Shown here piece after piece: positions 40,377-48,829 of a DNA stretch of 64,000 nt. The stretch covers positions 124,001 through 188,000 of the forward strand of contig CAVVGH010000009.1 in NCBI GenBank assembly GCA_963747765.1, given 5' to 3'. Source of the DNA: VRUE01 sp963747765 (GTDB lineage Bacteria; Actinomycetota; Thermoleophilia; Solirubrobacterales; 70-9). The position numbers and the translations under genes are program-made. The notes under the pieces are model-generated. The model worked only from the letters and a program-made list of their open reading frames with translations, was not told where the DNA came from and did not search any database. Positions within the stretch are counted from its first letter, which is position 1. The number at the start of each line of letters is the position of its first letter.

Positions 40377-42215
40377 ATGACCACCCGAGACGACCTGCGC
40401 AACATCGCGATCATCGCCCACGTCGACCACGGCAAGACGACGCTGGTCGACGCAATGCTCTGGCAGACGGGCGCCTTCCGCAAGGGCCAGGACGTCGCCG
40501 AGCGAGTGATGGATTCGATGGACCTGGAGCGTGAGAAGGGCATCACGATCCTCGCGAAGAACGCTGCCGTCCACCACCGCGGCGTCAAGCTGAACATCGT
40601 CGACACGCCGGGCCACGCGGACTTCGGCGGCGAGGTGGAGCGAGGCCTGACCATGGTCGACGGCGCGCTGCTGCTGGTCGATGCCTCCGAGGGGCCGCTC
40701 CCGCAGACCCGTTTCGTCCTCCGCAAGGCGCTGGAGGCGAAGCTTCCGGTGGTCCTCGTGATCAACAAGGTCGACCGTCCGGACGCCCGCATCGCGGCGG
40801 TCGTCGACGAGGTCTACGAGCTCTTCATCGAGCTCGACGCGGGCTCCGAGCAGATCGACTTCCCGATCGTCTACACCAACGCCAGGGCCGGCTGGGCGTC
40901 GCTCGAGGAGGACAGCGAGGGCACCGACCTCTCCCCCCTGCTCGACCTGATGGTCGACCGGATCCCAGCGCCCGAGTACGACCCCGCGCACCCGTTCCAG
41001 GCGCACGTCACCAACCTCGACGCCGACCCCTACGTCGGGCGGCTGGCGCTGTGCCGGATTCGCAACGGCACCGTCCGCAACGGCCAGCCGATCGCCTGGT
41101 GCCAGGCGAACGGCAACATCGAGCGGGCGGCGATCACCGAGCTCTACGTGACCGAGGCGCTGGACCGCGTTGCCGCCGAGCAGGCCGGGCCGGGCGAGAT
41201 CATCGCCGTCGCCGGTCTGCCCGAGGTGACGATCGGCGAGACGCTCGCCGATCCGGGCGACGCCCGCCCGCTGCCGGTGATCACGGTGGACGAACCCTCG
41301 CTGTCGATCGTCGTCGGCATCAACACCTCTCCGCTGGCCGGAAGCGAGGGCAGCAAGCTGACCGCGCGTCAGATCCGTGCCCGCCTCGACGCGGAGCTGG
41401 TCGGCAACGTCTCGATCCGGGTCGGCGACACCGAACGACCCGATGCCTGGGAGGTGCAGGGACGCGGAGAGCTGCAACTGGTCGTCCTGCTCGAGATGAT
41501 GCGCCGCGAAGGCTTCGAGCTGACCGCCGGGCAGCCCCGGGTGATCACCAGGGAGATCGACGAAAGGGTGCACGAGCCGGTCGAACGATTGACGCTCGAC
41601 ATTCCCGACGAGTACGTCGGCGCTGTGACCCAGTTGCTGGCCCAGCGCAAGGGCCGCCTCGACCAGATGGTGAACCACGCCACGGGCTGGGTGCGCATGG
41701 ACTACCTGATCCCGGCGCGCGGCCTGATCGGCCTGCGGACCGAGTTCCTAACCGAGACCCGTGGCTCCGGCATCCTGCACCACGTCTTTGACCGCTGGGA
41801 GCCCTGGGCGGGTGAGCTGCGCACCCGGCCGACCGGATCGCTGGTCGCCGATCGGCGCGGAGCCAGCGCCAGCTACGCGCTGTTCAACCTCCAGGACCGC
41901 GGCACGCTCTTCGTCGAGCCGGGTGAGCAGGTCTACGAGGGGATGATCGTCGGTGAAAACAGCCGCGCGGAGGACATCGACGTAAACGCGATCAAGGAAA
42001 AGCACCAGACCAACGTGCGCGCGGCGAGCGCCGACGTCCTGGTCCGCCTCTCACCCCCCAAACACCTCTCACTCGAGGCCGCCTTGGAGTTCCTGCGCGA
42101 TGACGAGTGCGTCGAAGTCACGCCCGAGTCGGTGCGCCTGCGCAAGGTCGAACTCGACAAGATCAGGCGCCAGAAGGCGGCGCGTCAGGGCGACGCGGCG
42201 CCGCGCGGCCGCTGA
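40377..42215 (+). CDS. typA: Ribosome-associated GTPase TypA/BipA
   Basis: BipA (612 aa) is a translational GTPase of the EF-G group that aids 50S assembly and stress translation. G1 is AHVDHGKTTL and G3 is VDTPGHADFGGEVER. G4 is NKVD, followed by domain II (DPYVGRLALCRIRNGTV), the EF-G-like domains III and V (GRGELQLVVLLEMMRREGFE) and the BipA-specific C-terminal domain (GLIGLRTEFLTETRG). ATG at 40377 starts just after the cold-shock terminator, so it must have its own promoter or be leaderless. Confidence 0.96.
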   Translation: MTTRDDLRNIAIIAHVDHGKTTLVDAMLWQTGAFRKGQDVAERVMDSMDLEREKGITILAKNAAVHHRGVKLNIVDTPGHADFGGEVERGLTMVDGALLLVDASEGPLPQTRFVLRKALEAKLPVVLVINKVDRPDARIAAVVDEVYELFIELDAGSEQIDFPIVYTNARAGWASLEEDSEGTDLSPLLDLMVDRIPAPEYDPAHPFQAHVTNLDADPYVGRLALCRIRNGTVRNGQPIAWCQANGNIERAAITELYVTEALDRVAAEQAGPGEIIAVAGLPEVTIGETLADPGDARPLPVITVDEPSLSIVVGINTSPLAGSEGSKLTARQIRARLDAELVGNVSIRVGDTERPDAWEVQGRGELQLVVLLEMMRREGFELTAGQPRVITREIDERVHEPVERLTLDIPDEYVGAVTQLLAQRKGRLDQMVNHATGWVRMDYLIPARGLIGLRTEFLTETRGSGILHHVFDRWEPWAGELRTRPTGSLVADRRGASASYALFNLQDRGTLFVEPGEQVYEGMIVGENSRAEDIDVNAIKEKHQTNVRAASADVLVRLSPPKHLSLEAALEFLRDDECVEVTPESVRLRKVELDKIRRQKAARQGDAAPRGR

Positions 42216-42238
42216 GACCCGCCGCACCGAAGGAGACT

Positions 42239-42275
42239 CGGGAACCGCCGACCCCGAAGGGCCGGCGGGTTCCCG
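42239..42275. terminator. Bidirectional hairpin between typA and acyl-CoA dehydrogenase
   Basis: CGGGAACCGCCG (42239-42250) pairs with 42263-42275 with one bulged base, in the 128-bp gap between convergent genes. Confidence 0.55.
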
Positions 42276-42343
42276 GACTGGGCCCCTGCCCAAACCTGCC
42301 TCGAGACCTCGCCCCTGCGGCCGGTCCCGAGACTCATGAAGCG

Positions 42344-43573
42344 CTAGACCGTGGCGGCCGCCTGCTCTGACTGACTGCCCTCGGACTCCCTGGCCTTCGC
42401 ATCGGCCTCCGGAGTCGGCTCGTCGACGTTGCGCGGCAGCAGCACTTCTTTGGCGATCACCAGGCGCTGGATCTGGCTCGTGCCCTCGTACAGCTGCATG
42501 ATCTTCGCGTCGCGCATCAGTTTCTCGACCGGGTACTCCTTGATGAAGCCGTAGCCGCCATAGACCTGGACGGCGTCGACCGTGATCTCCATCGCCGAGT
42601 CGGCGGCGAAGCGCTTGGCCTCGGAGGAGACCAGCGTGTTGCGCTTGCCCTGGTCGAGCAATACCGCCGAGTTCCAGACCAGCAGCCGGGCGGCATCCAC
42701 CTTGGTTGCCATGTCGGCGATCATGAACTGGATCGCCTGATGCATCGCGATCGGCACGCCGAACTGGACCCTTTCCTTGGAGTACTCGGCCGCGAATTCG
42801 AACGCGGCGCGTCCGATGCCAACCGCCATCGCGGCCACCCCCGGACGGGTGCGGTCGAGGGTCATCATCGCCAGTTTGAAGCCCTTGTTCTCCTCGCCCA
42901 GCATGTTCTCCGCCGGGACCTCGACTTCGTCGAAGCCGATCGTCGCCGTGTTGGAGGCCCGCTGGCCCATCTTGTCCTCCTTCTTGTCGACGCTGACCCC
43001 CGCGGAGTCGGCATCGACGACGAAGGCAGTGATCCCGCGGTGGCCCGCCTCGGGATCGGTCTTCGCGTAGACCGTGAACCAGTCGGCGTGGCTGCCGTTG
43101 GTGATGAAGCACTTCGACCCGCTGAGCACCCACTTGTCGCCCTTCTTGACGGCGCGGGTCTTCATCCCGGAGACATCGGAGCCCGCGTCGGGCTCGGTCA
43201 GGCAGAAGGAGGCGAGCTTCGGCTCCTCGGCGAGCAGCCCGAGGTACTTCTTCTTGGTCTCCTCGGAGCCACCGAGCATGACCGGAGCGCTGGCCAGACC
43301 GTTGCAGGTCAGGGAGGTGCCGATGCCCGAGCATCCCCAGCCCATCTCCTCCTCGATCAGCGTGCCGGAGAAGTAGTCGAGCCCCGGCCCGCCGTAGGCC
43401 TCGGGGATGTGGGTGTTCATCAACCCGACCTCCCAGGCCTTCTCGACGATGTCCTGCGGCCAGGTACCGTCCTTGTCGTACTCCCAGGCGACCTTGCGGA
43501 TCTCTTTCTCCGCGAAGTTGTGCGCCAGCTCTCGCAGATCCTTCTGCTCGTCGGTCAGGGTGAAGTCAACCAC
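42344..43573 (-). CDS. Acyl-CoA dehydrogenase
   Basis: A 409-aa FAD enzyme for the first step of fatty-acid beta-oxidation. The FAD/substrate motifs are FCLTEPDAGSDVSG and WVLSGSKCFITNG. The catalytic base Glu sits in MQLYEGTSQIQR, as in medium/short-chain enzymes. The C-terminus has an extra acidic-Ser tail. It is transcribed alone. Its promoter region carries a TGACTGGTCAGTCA-type palindrome and a second dyad, indicating control by a TetR-like fatty-acid regulator (inferred). Confidence 0.95.
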   Translation of the reverse strand: MVDFTLTDEQKDLRELAHNFAEKEIRKVAWEYDKDGTWPQDIVEKAWEVGLMNTHIPEAYGGPGLDYFSGTLIEEEMGWGCSGIGTSLTCNGLASAPVMLGGSEETKKKYLGLLAEEPKLASFCLTEPDAGSDVSGMKTRAVKKGDKWVLSGSKCFITNGSHADWFTVYAKTDPEAGHRGITAFVVDADSAGVSVDKKEDKMGQRASNTATIGFDEVEVPAENMLGEENKGFKLAMMTLDRTRPGVAAMAVGIGRAAFEFAAEYSKERVQFGVPIAMHQAIQFMIADMATKVDAARLLVWNSAVLLDQGKRNTLVSSEAKRFAADSAMEITVDAVQVYGGYGFIKEYPVEKLMRDAKIMQLYEGTSQIQRLVIAKEVLLPRNVDEPTPEADAKARESEGSQSEQAAATV

Positions 43574-43612
43574 GGCTCGAAGCTCCTTTTCGGTGGTGGG
43601 AGTAGCGGCTGA

Positions 43613-43628
43613 TTGACTGGTCAGTCAA
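43613..43628. promoter_or_regulatory. TetR-type operator candidate at the acyl-CoA dehydrogenase gene
   Basis: TTGACT-GGTC-AGTCAA is a 6-bp inverted repeat with 4-base centre, 40 bases upstream of the acyl-CoA dehydrogenase start. This shape is common for TetR regulators of fatty-acid degradation genes. Confidence 0.55.
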
Positions 43629-43630
43629 CC

Positions 43631-43702
43631 AGTCCGAAGAGTAGCGAATGATTCGGACTAAGGGAACTCCCCACTTCGGACTGGGGGGAACTCCCTACCC
43701 TT
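43631..43702. promoter_or_regulatory. Second dyad and direct repeats in the same divergent promoter
   Basis: AGTCCGAA (43631-43638) and TTCGGACT (43652-43659) form an 8-bp dyad. TTCGGACT occurs again at 43675-43682, and each copy is followed by GGGAACTCCC. The second copy ends only a few bases before the ATG at 43708, so it overlaps the ribosome-loading zone of that gene. Confidence 0.45.
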
Positions 43703-43707
43703 GAGGC

Positions 43708-44172
43708 ATGGAGCCCTCGCTGGCCGCCATCGGGATCGACACCGGCACCGTCCTGGCGCTGATCACCGTCATCGCCCTGCCGATTGCCGCGATTGCCTTT
43801 GCACGATCGGGCTCGGCCTGGAAAAGCGTCGGCAAGGGACCGCTTGCCATCGACCAGGACCTTCCCGCGGGGCGACCGGGTCCCGCAGCCCCAGTCGACA
43901 GGGCGCTCCAGGCCGCCGAGACACGGCAGATGCTCGAGGCCAAGTCCTACCGGCGCCAGCAACGCGGCGAACCCCCGCTCGACGTGGAGGCTGAGGCAAA
44001 GCGGCTCCTCGAGCCCCCCACGGCCCCGACTTCCGCCGACGCTGAGCTGCGCGACGAAGTCCGCCGGCTGGTCGTCGCCCGCAACGAACGACGGCTTCGG
44101 CGGGGCCAGGAGCCGCTCGACGTCGATAGCGAGACCGAGCGACAGCTCGCTGATCTCGTAGGATCGGGTTGA
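43708..44172 (+). CDS. Small membrane protein with a duplicated charged motif
   Basis: A 154-aa protein. One N-terminal membrane helix (about 13-33) precedes a soluble part in which the same motif occurs twice: RRQQRGEPPLDVEAEAKRLL and RRLRRGQEPLDVDSETERQL, about 38 residues apart. No enzyme signature is seen. Its stop overlaps the next start (TGATG). It is the first gene of a three-gene run that ends with a peroxiredoxin. Confidence 0.7.
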   Translation: MEPSLAAIGIDTGTVLALITVIALPIAAIAFARSGSAWKSVGKGPLAIDQDLPAGRPGPAAPVDRALQAAETRQMLEAKSYRRQQRGEPPLDVEAEAKRLLEPPTAPTSADAELRDEVRRLVVARNERRLRRGQEPLDVDSETERQLADLVGSG

Positions 44173-44510
44173 TGGCGGGCCCTGATCCGGACAAGCTGGT
44201 CGAGGTCGACGAGCTGCTGCTGCAGCCCGGGACCTATTTCAACCCCCAGACCGAGGTGCTCGTGGTGGTCGACGACTCGACGTCCCTTGACCAGGAGGTC
44301 TTCAACATGGAGCGCTACGAGGGCGCCGAGTGGGTGCGGATCTCCGACGACGTCCCGATCGACGAGGACCGGCGCGACGAAACCCTCGAGCGGTTCCAGA
44401 CCCACTACCACCCGGGCTCGGCCGGATCGGTGTCCGCAACCGCGCTCGAGCAGGGCGACGAGGAGCTCGACGAGGACGAGAGCGGCCAGGAGCCGGGTCG
44501 CGAGGACTGA
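44172..44510 (+). CDS. Acidic protein of unknown function
   Basis: A 112-aa soluble protein with a folded-looking first part (LVEVDELLLQPGTYFNPQTE, VLVVVDDS, YEGAEWVRISDDVPIDED) and a very acidic, probably disordered tail (GDEELDEDESGQEPGRED). I do not recognise a family. Start and stop both overlap neighbours by TGATG, so all three genes of the run are translationally coupled. Confidence 0.7.
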   Translation: MAGPDPDKLVEVDELLLQPGTYFNPQTEVLVVVDDSTSLDQEVFNMERYEGAEWVRISDDVPIDEDRRDETLERFQTHYHPGSAGSVSATALEQGDEELDEDESGQEPGRED

Positions 44511-44977
44511 TGCTGGAGGCCGGGCAGCAGGCACCCGACTTCACGCTGCCCGATCAGGCGGGCAATGAGTTGACGCTCTCGGACCTGCGCGGCCAGACCG
44601 TCGTCCTCTACTTTTATCCCCGCGCCGATACGCCGGGCTGCACGGTCCAGGCCTGTGGCGTGCGCGACCGCCGGGCCGACTACCGCGCGGCGGGCGCCCG
44701 AGTGCTGGGGATCTCCCCGGACCCGGTCGAGGACGTCGGCAAGTTCGCCGACAAGTTCGACCTCGATTTCACCCTGCTCGCCGACGCGGATCACACCGTC
44801 GCCGACGCCTACGGCACCTGGGTCGAGAAGTCGATGTACGGGAAGCGATACTGGGGCGTGCAGCGCGCGACGTTCCTGATCGGCCCGGACGGCGCGATCG
44901 CCCGGGTCTTCCCCAAGGTCTCGCCCAAGACGCACGACGACGTGGTCTTGGACGCTCTCGCGAGCCTTTCCCGGTAG
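44510..44977 (+). CDS. bcp: Peroxiredoxin, BCP/PrxQ type
   Basis: A 155-aa thiol peroxidase that reduces hydroperoxides. The peroxidatic Cys is in DTPGCTVQACGVRD, with the resolving Cys five residues later, as in PrxQ. Thioredoxin-fold strands VVLYFYPR and FTLLADADHTVADAYG follow, and the C-terminal RATFLIGPDG is typical. Translation is coupled to the acidic protein upstream. Its stop lies 13 bases before repeat mosaic 3. Confidence 0.95.
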   Translation: MLEAGQQAPDFTLPDQAGNELTLSDLRGQTVVLYFYPRADTPGCTVQACGVRDRRADYRAAGARVLGISPDPVEDVGKFADKFDLDFTLLADADHTVADAYGTWVEKSMYGKRYWGVQRATFLIGPDGAIARVFPKVSPKTHDDVVLDALASLSR

Positions 44978-44989
44978 GGACAGAGGGCC

Positions 44990-45052
44990 TCAGGGTCCAC
45001 CCGAAAACCCGCGTGTGTGCGACTGGTGTGCGCCGAACCAAGCGGGGCAAGA
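44990..45052. repeat. C-like head of mosaic 3
   Basis: TCAGGGTCCACCCGAAAACC, then GTGTGTGCGACTGGTGTGCGCC, match the left part of the C-like element at 19341 and the core of the MITE-like elements. It is cut off after AAGCGGGGC, where an inverted B-A-D block begins. Confidence 0.6.
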
Positions 45053-45169
45053 CTCCGTTCGTCATCTGTACCGCTCCGCGACACAAAGAGCGAACGGAGT
45101 CTCGCCCAGGCGATTCCAGCCGCTCCGTTCGTCATCTGTACCGCTCTGCGACACAAAGAGCGAACGGAG
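45053..45169. repeat. Two inverted copies of hairpin B in mosaic 3
   Basis: 47-bp units at 45053-45099 and 45123-45169 (70-bp period) are the reverse complement of hairpin B in mosaics 1 and 2. Outer arms CTCCGTTCG/CGAACGGAG are unchanged; the inner strand has one more mismatch (ACAGA for ACAAA). Confidence 0.8.
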
Positions 45170-45296
45170 TTCGCATCCGCCCCGATCCTGCCTTCTTCGG
45201 CTGCGCCAGTCGCGTAACGCCGCCGCCGACGCCCCTCATTCACTGGGACCTCGCCTAACGGCCACCCCTAGCCTCTGACCGCCTGGGGGCCCCTAC

Positions 45297-45357
45297 CAGC
45301 CTCTCCCCTGTTTGCCCTCCTCACCTGCAAGTAGGAGGGCAAACAGGGGAGAGGCTG
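45297..45357. repeat. Hairpin A, copy 3 (25-bp perfect stem, inverted)
   Basis: Arms 45297-45321 and 45333-45357 pair perfectly around CACCTGCAAGT, which is the reverse complement of the copy-1 loop apart from its end base. This shows inverted orientation relative to mosaic 1. It is the longest perfect stem seen in the window. Confidence 0.85.
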
Positions 45358-45406
45358 TTTGTCTCATCGATCATCGAGATGGTCGCCTCGGGTTCACCAG
45401 ACCCCC

Positions 45407-45609
45407 TTTGAACACCTCATCCAGGAATTTCGAGAATCGAACATCGAAATGTTCGTTTCGGGTCCACCGCGCCCGTTTCGAATACCTCATCCAGAGATTT
45501 TGAGAATCAATCATCAGCTGTTCGTTTCGGGTCGGCGACCTCTTTCGAACACCTCGCTCGGAGCGTCGATCGTTCGGTCGAACCTCAATTCGGCGGAACG
45601 ATCGACGCT
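45407..45609. repeat. D units and terminal hairpin of mosaic 3
   Basis: Degenerate tandem units begin at 45407, 45476 and 45543 (periods 69 and 67): TTTGAACACCTCATCCAGGA, TTTCGAATACCTCATCCAGA and TTTCGAACACCTCG. Each of the first two contains GTTCGTTTCGGGTC. They match the D part of mosaic 1. A perfect 14-bp stem AGCGTCGATCGTTC (45562-45575 with 45596-45609) closes the block. The gap 44978-45660 has no supported gene. Confidence 0.7.
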
Positions 45610-45660
45610 GGGTTCTTTCGGGGGCGGTGGCGACGACCGTTTGAGATGAAGGATGGACTC

Positions 45661-46662
45661 TCAGGCGGTGACGGCCACGATGACGATGTAGGTCGTGTAG
45701 AGCGCGAACCAGGCGAAGACCATGGGTAGCTGGAAGCGCCCGCGCCGGTGCAGGGCCTCGTAGGCGAGAAGCCCGCCCACCAGTCCCAGCCCTGCGGAGA
45801 CGGCGGCGTTTGCACTCAGTGCCCAATCGGTGAAGACGAGGCCGATCCCAACCGGGATGGTCGACTGGAAGACCATCGCCCCGGTGATGTTGCCAAGCGC
45901 CAGCGAGTCCTTGCCCTCGCGCACCCAGAAGAAGCTGTTGACCTTCTCCGGCAGCTCGGTGGCCAGCGGCGCGAGGATGAGCGCAAGCACGACCGCCTGG
46001 ACGCCGAGGTCTTCGGCGATGCCCAGCAGCTCCTGGACGAACAGGTGAGCCCCGCCGACCATCGCTCCGAGCCCGACCAGGAGCTGAATCGCCGCGAGGA
46101 CGATTCCCGGATTGGTGCGGTGCTCGGGGCGCCGCTCGAAGACGAGCGGCGCCAGCGTCTCGTGGTCCTGGACGGTGCCGGCCCCGCGCAGGGTGCGACG
46201 GATGTAGAGCGGGTAGGCGGCAACGAAGGCGATCCCGACCGGAATGCGCAGGGCCGGCGGCGCTCCCCAGGCAAGCGCCAGCCCGGCGCCGAAGAAGACC
46301 AGGAAGGTGACGATGTCCCGCTCCACGGTCGGCGCGTGCGCGTTGAGGGCAACCCCCTGCGCCCGCCGGTCCCGATACAGGTACGCGAAGAGGCCCACCA
46401 GGCCCATCGCCAGGGTCCCGAGCAGGAAGGGAGCGCCGACGATCGCCCCGATCGCCACCTGGTCGGCCCCCTGGGCGGCACCCACCAGGGCAACGATGGC
46501 GACCAGCGTCTCGGGCATCGCGGTCCCGACCGCGGCCAGAATGCTGCCGACCGCTCCCTCTCCTATCTCAAGCCGGCGCCCGATCCACTCCACCGCGTTG
46601 GTGAAGAGCAGCGCACCGGCGAGGATGATCGCGAAGCTGAGTGCCAGCAGCAAGCCGCTCAT
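45661..46662 (-). CDS. Sodium/calcium exchanger family membrane protein
   Basis: A 333-aa antiporter of the CaCA superfamily with about ten membrane helices in two halves. The alpha-repeat motifs are GSILAAVGTAMPETLVAIVAL (helix 2-3, metal-binding Glu in TAMPE) and LILAPLATELPEKVNS (second half, Glu in ATELPE). It probably exchanges Ca2+ or another cation for H+ or Na+; the ion is not predictable. It is transcribed towards repeat mosaic 3. Confidence 0.85.
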   Translation of the reverse strand: MSGLLLALSFAIILAGALLFTNAVEWIGRRLEIGEGAVGSILAAVGTAMPETLVAIVALVGAAQGADQVAIGAIVGAPFLLGTLAMGLVGLFAYLYRDRRAQGVALNAHAPTVERDIVTFLVFFGAGLALAWGAPPALRIPVGIAFVAAYPLYIRRTLRGAGTVQDHETLAPLVFERRPEHRTNPGIVLAAIQLLVGLGAMVGGAHLFVQELLGIAEDLGVQAVVLALILAPLATELPEKVNSFFWVREGKDSLALGNITGAMVFQSTIPVGIGLVFTDWALSANAAVSAGLGLVGGLLAYEALHRRGRFQLPMVFAWFALYTTYIVIVAVTA

Positions 46663-46720
46663 GCGCCGCGGGCGACCCGCCGCCTGGCCGAGGGCCGCCC
46701 GCGAAACCGCCGCGCTGCTG

Positions 46721-47821
46721 CTAGCGCAGCTTGGCGCACTTCTGCAGGTCGACCGGGGTTCGCGCGCCCTGCAGGCACTTCAGATAAGCCTGCGGATTGC
46801 CGCCCCCGGCCGAACCGCCGCCGGTCGAGCCACCAAGGCCTTCCAGCAGGTTGCCCAGGCCTTCGCCTTCGCCGTTGAGCGTGCCGAGCAGTTCGATCGG
46901 GTTGACACCCAGCTTCAGGAAGAGGTCGTTGAGCGGCTTCGCTCCCTGTGGCGCGGAGATTTCCTGTTCCTCGTTGACGCCGGTGAGGCTCAGATCCAGG
47001 TTGAGCTCGACGCTCTTCGGCCCGCTCCCCGAGCTCTTCGGGGGTTCTATCTCGAGCTGCGCTGAGGCCCTGCGCAGGATGTTGTCGTCCCCAACGTAGA
47101 CCTCGATCTTCGCGGTCTTCACGGCGCTCTTCACCTGGTTCTTTGCTTCGCTGAGTTCATCCTTCGAGGGCAGCGGGCCCGCTGCCCCGAGCTGCGCGCT
47201 GCAGGCGGGGTCTTCGACGAGCTTGAGCACCGAGTCGATCGCACCGGAGATGTCGAGGTCGCCGCTCACCTTGGAGGTGCTAGTTCCGCCGACGTCAGCG
47301 CTGCCTTCGTTTTCGAGGTTGTCGATGAAATCCGCGACCTTCAGCTTGCCGGCCGCTTCCTGGCAGGCCGTCAGGTCGGACGCCTTGCCCCCACCCTGGT
47401 GCTGGGCTTCCTTGAGCGCCGATTCGACGAAGCTGAAGGTGGTCGGGTCGACTTCGTAGAAGGTGCCTTGGTAGTTGACGTAGGCGCTGTTGGGAAGCAG
47501 CACCAAGCCGCCGTTGAACTTGACGTCTTCGCCGTTGAACGAGCCATTCACCTTGGCGGTCAGGTCCAGCTGGGGAAGCTTTTGTCCCTCTTCGGCCTGG
47601 AACGGGCCGGAGAGGCGAATGTCGACATTGCCCCCTTCCTTGCCCTTAGCCTTGATTCCAAGCGAGAGGTCGAGATCGGCGCCTTGGATGCCCTGCAGCG
47701 TGGCGTCGTCGACGACCGTTTGCGGGTCCTTGTTGCTGTTCCCTCCGCCTCCGCAGGCAACAAGTCCGGTTGCCAGCGCGAGCAGGGCGGCGAATGCGAG
47801 AAGGAATCGAAGTCGGCTCAA
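46721..47821 (-). CDS. Exported lipoprotein, unknown function
   Basis: A 366-aa lipoprotein. The signal peptide ends with the lipobox LVAC followed by GGGGNSN. The mature part has repeated beta-strand and amphipathic segments (GADLDLSLGIKAKGKEGGNVD, KVNGSFNGEDVKFNGG, AKIEVYVGDDNILRRASAQL), reminiscent of the LppX/LprG-like lipid-binding fold. That likeness is weak. A Gly/Ser linker leads to a short C-terminal YLKCLQGARTPVDLQKCAKL with two Cys. It is upstream of the exchanger on the same strand and divergent from moxR. Confidence 0.75.
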   Translation of the reverse strand: MSRLRFLLAFAALLALATGLVACGGGGNSNKDPQTVVDDATLQGIQGADLDLSLGIKAKGKEGGNVDIRLSGPFQAEEGQKLPQLDLTAKVNGSFNGEDVKFNGGLVLLPNSAYVNYQGTFYEVDPTTFSFVESALKEAQHQGGGKASDLTACQEAAGKLKVADFIDNLENEGSADVGGTSTSKVSGDLDISGAIDSVLKLVEDPACSAQLGAAGPLPSKDELSEAKNQVKSAVKTAKIEVYVGDDNILRRASAQLEIEPPKSSGSGPKSVELNLDLSLTGVNEEQEISAPQGAKPLNDLFLKLGVNPIELLGTLNGEGEGLGNLLEGLGGSTGGGSAGGGNPQAYLKCLQGARTPVDLQKCAKLR

Positions 47822-47932
47822 AGCGGTAGGCCTCCTGGATGGGGTTCAGGGCGGATCCTAAGGCTAACGCCGCACAGCCGCGTCTCGCGGCGGGACGGGG
47901 CTGGCCGTGGGGGCTGACTATCATCGGAGCGG

Positions 47933-48829
47933 ATGGACGCTGCGCCCGCACCGGAATCCGTTGCCGAGATGAAGGAGTCGCTCGCCCGCGCCCAGTACCT
48001 GGCGGACGAGCCCGCCGCGCTGGTCTCGTTCCTCGCGCAGCGACTGGGCAAGCCGATTCTCGTCGAGGGGCCGGCGGGGGTCGGCAAGACGGAGCTGGCC
48101 AAGGCATTCTCTCGCGCCACCGGTCGCGAGCTGGTCCGCCTGCAGTGCTACGAGGGGCTCGACGAGGCCAAGGCGCTTTACGAGTGGAACTACCGCAAGC
48201 AGCTCCTGCGCATCCAGGCCGGCGGCGAGGACGGCTGGGAGGATGTCCACGGCGACATCTTCAGCGAGGAGTTCCTGCTGGAGCGCCCGCTGATGAAGGC
48301 GATCGCGAACAGCGAGCCGGTCGTCCTGCTGATCGACGAGATCGACAAGACCGACCAGGAGTTCGAGGCGATGCTGCTGGAGCTGCTCTCCGACTTCCAG
48401 ATCACGATCCCCGAGCTGGGACAGGTGACAGCGAGCTCGATGCCGATCGTCGTCCTCACCTCGAACAACTCCCGCGAGCTGACCGAGGCGCTGAAGCGCC
48501 GCTGCCTGTACCTCTGGCTCGACTACCCCGACCTGGAGCGGGAGATGGAAATCGTCCGCCTGCACGCACCCGACCTGCCGGAGGCCCTGGCCCAGCGCCT
48601 GGTCGAGGTGGTTCAAATGGTGCGCGCGCTGGACGTCAAGAAGCCGCCTTCGATCGCCGAGTCGATCGACTGGGCGCGCACCCTGCTCTTGATGGGCGCC
48701 GAGGACATCGACCGCGAGACCTTCAAGCAGTCGATGTCGATCATCGTCAAGCACCGCACCGACATCGACCTCGTCGCGGAGCGAGTGGGGTTGAAGCTGC
48801 CCGGTGCGCCTGCCCAGGCACCGGGGTGA
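47933..48829 (+). CDS. MoxR-type AAA+ ATPase
   Basis: A 298-aa AAA+ chaperone. Walker A is GPAGVGKTELAK, Walker B is PVVLLIDEIDKTD and sensor 1 is VVLTSNNSRELTEALKRRC. The arginine-finger region and lid follow. The form resembles CoxD, which inserts or activates metal centres with a VWA partner. Its stop overlaps the GTG start of the VWA gene by four bases. No carbon monoxide dehydrogenase gene is in the window, so the client is unknown. Confidence 0.92.
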   Translation: MDAAPAPESVAEMKESLARAQYLADEPAALVSFLAQRLGKPILVEGPAGVGKTELAKAFSRATGRELVRLQCYEGLDEAKALYEWNYRKQLLRIQAGGEDGWEDVHGDIFSEEFLLERPLMKAIANSEPVVLLIDEIDKTDQEFEAMLLELLSDFQITIPELGQVTASSMPIVVLTSNNSRELTEALKRRCLYLWLDYPDLEREMEIVRLHAPDLPEALAQRLVEVVQMVRALDVKKPPSIAESIDWARTLLLMGAEDIDRETFKQSMSIIVKHRTDIDLVAERVGLKLPGAPAQAPG

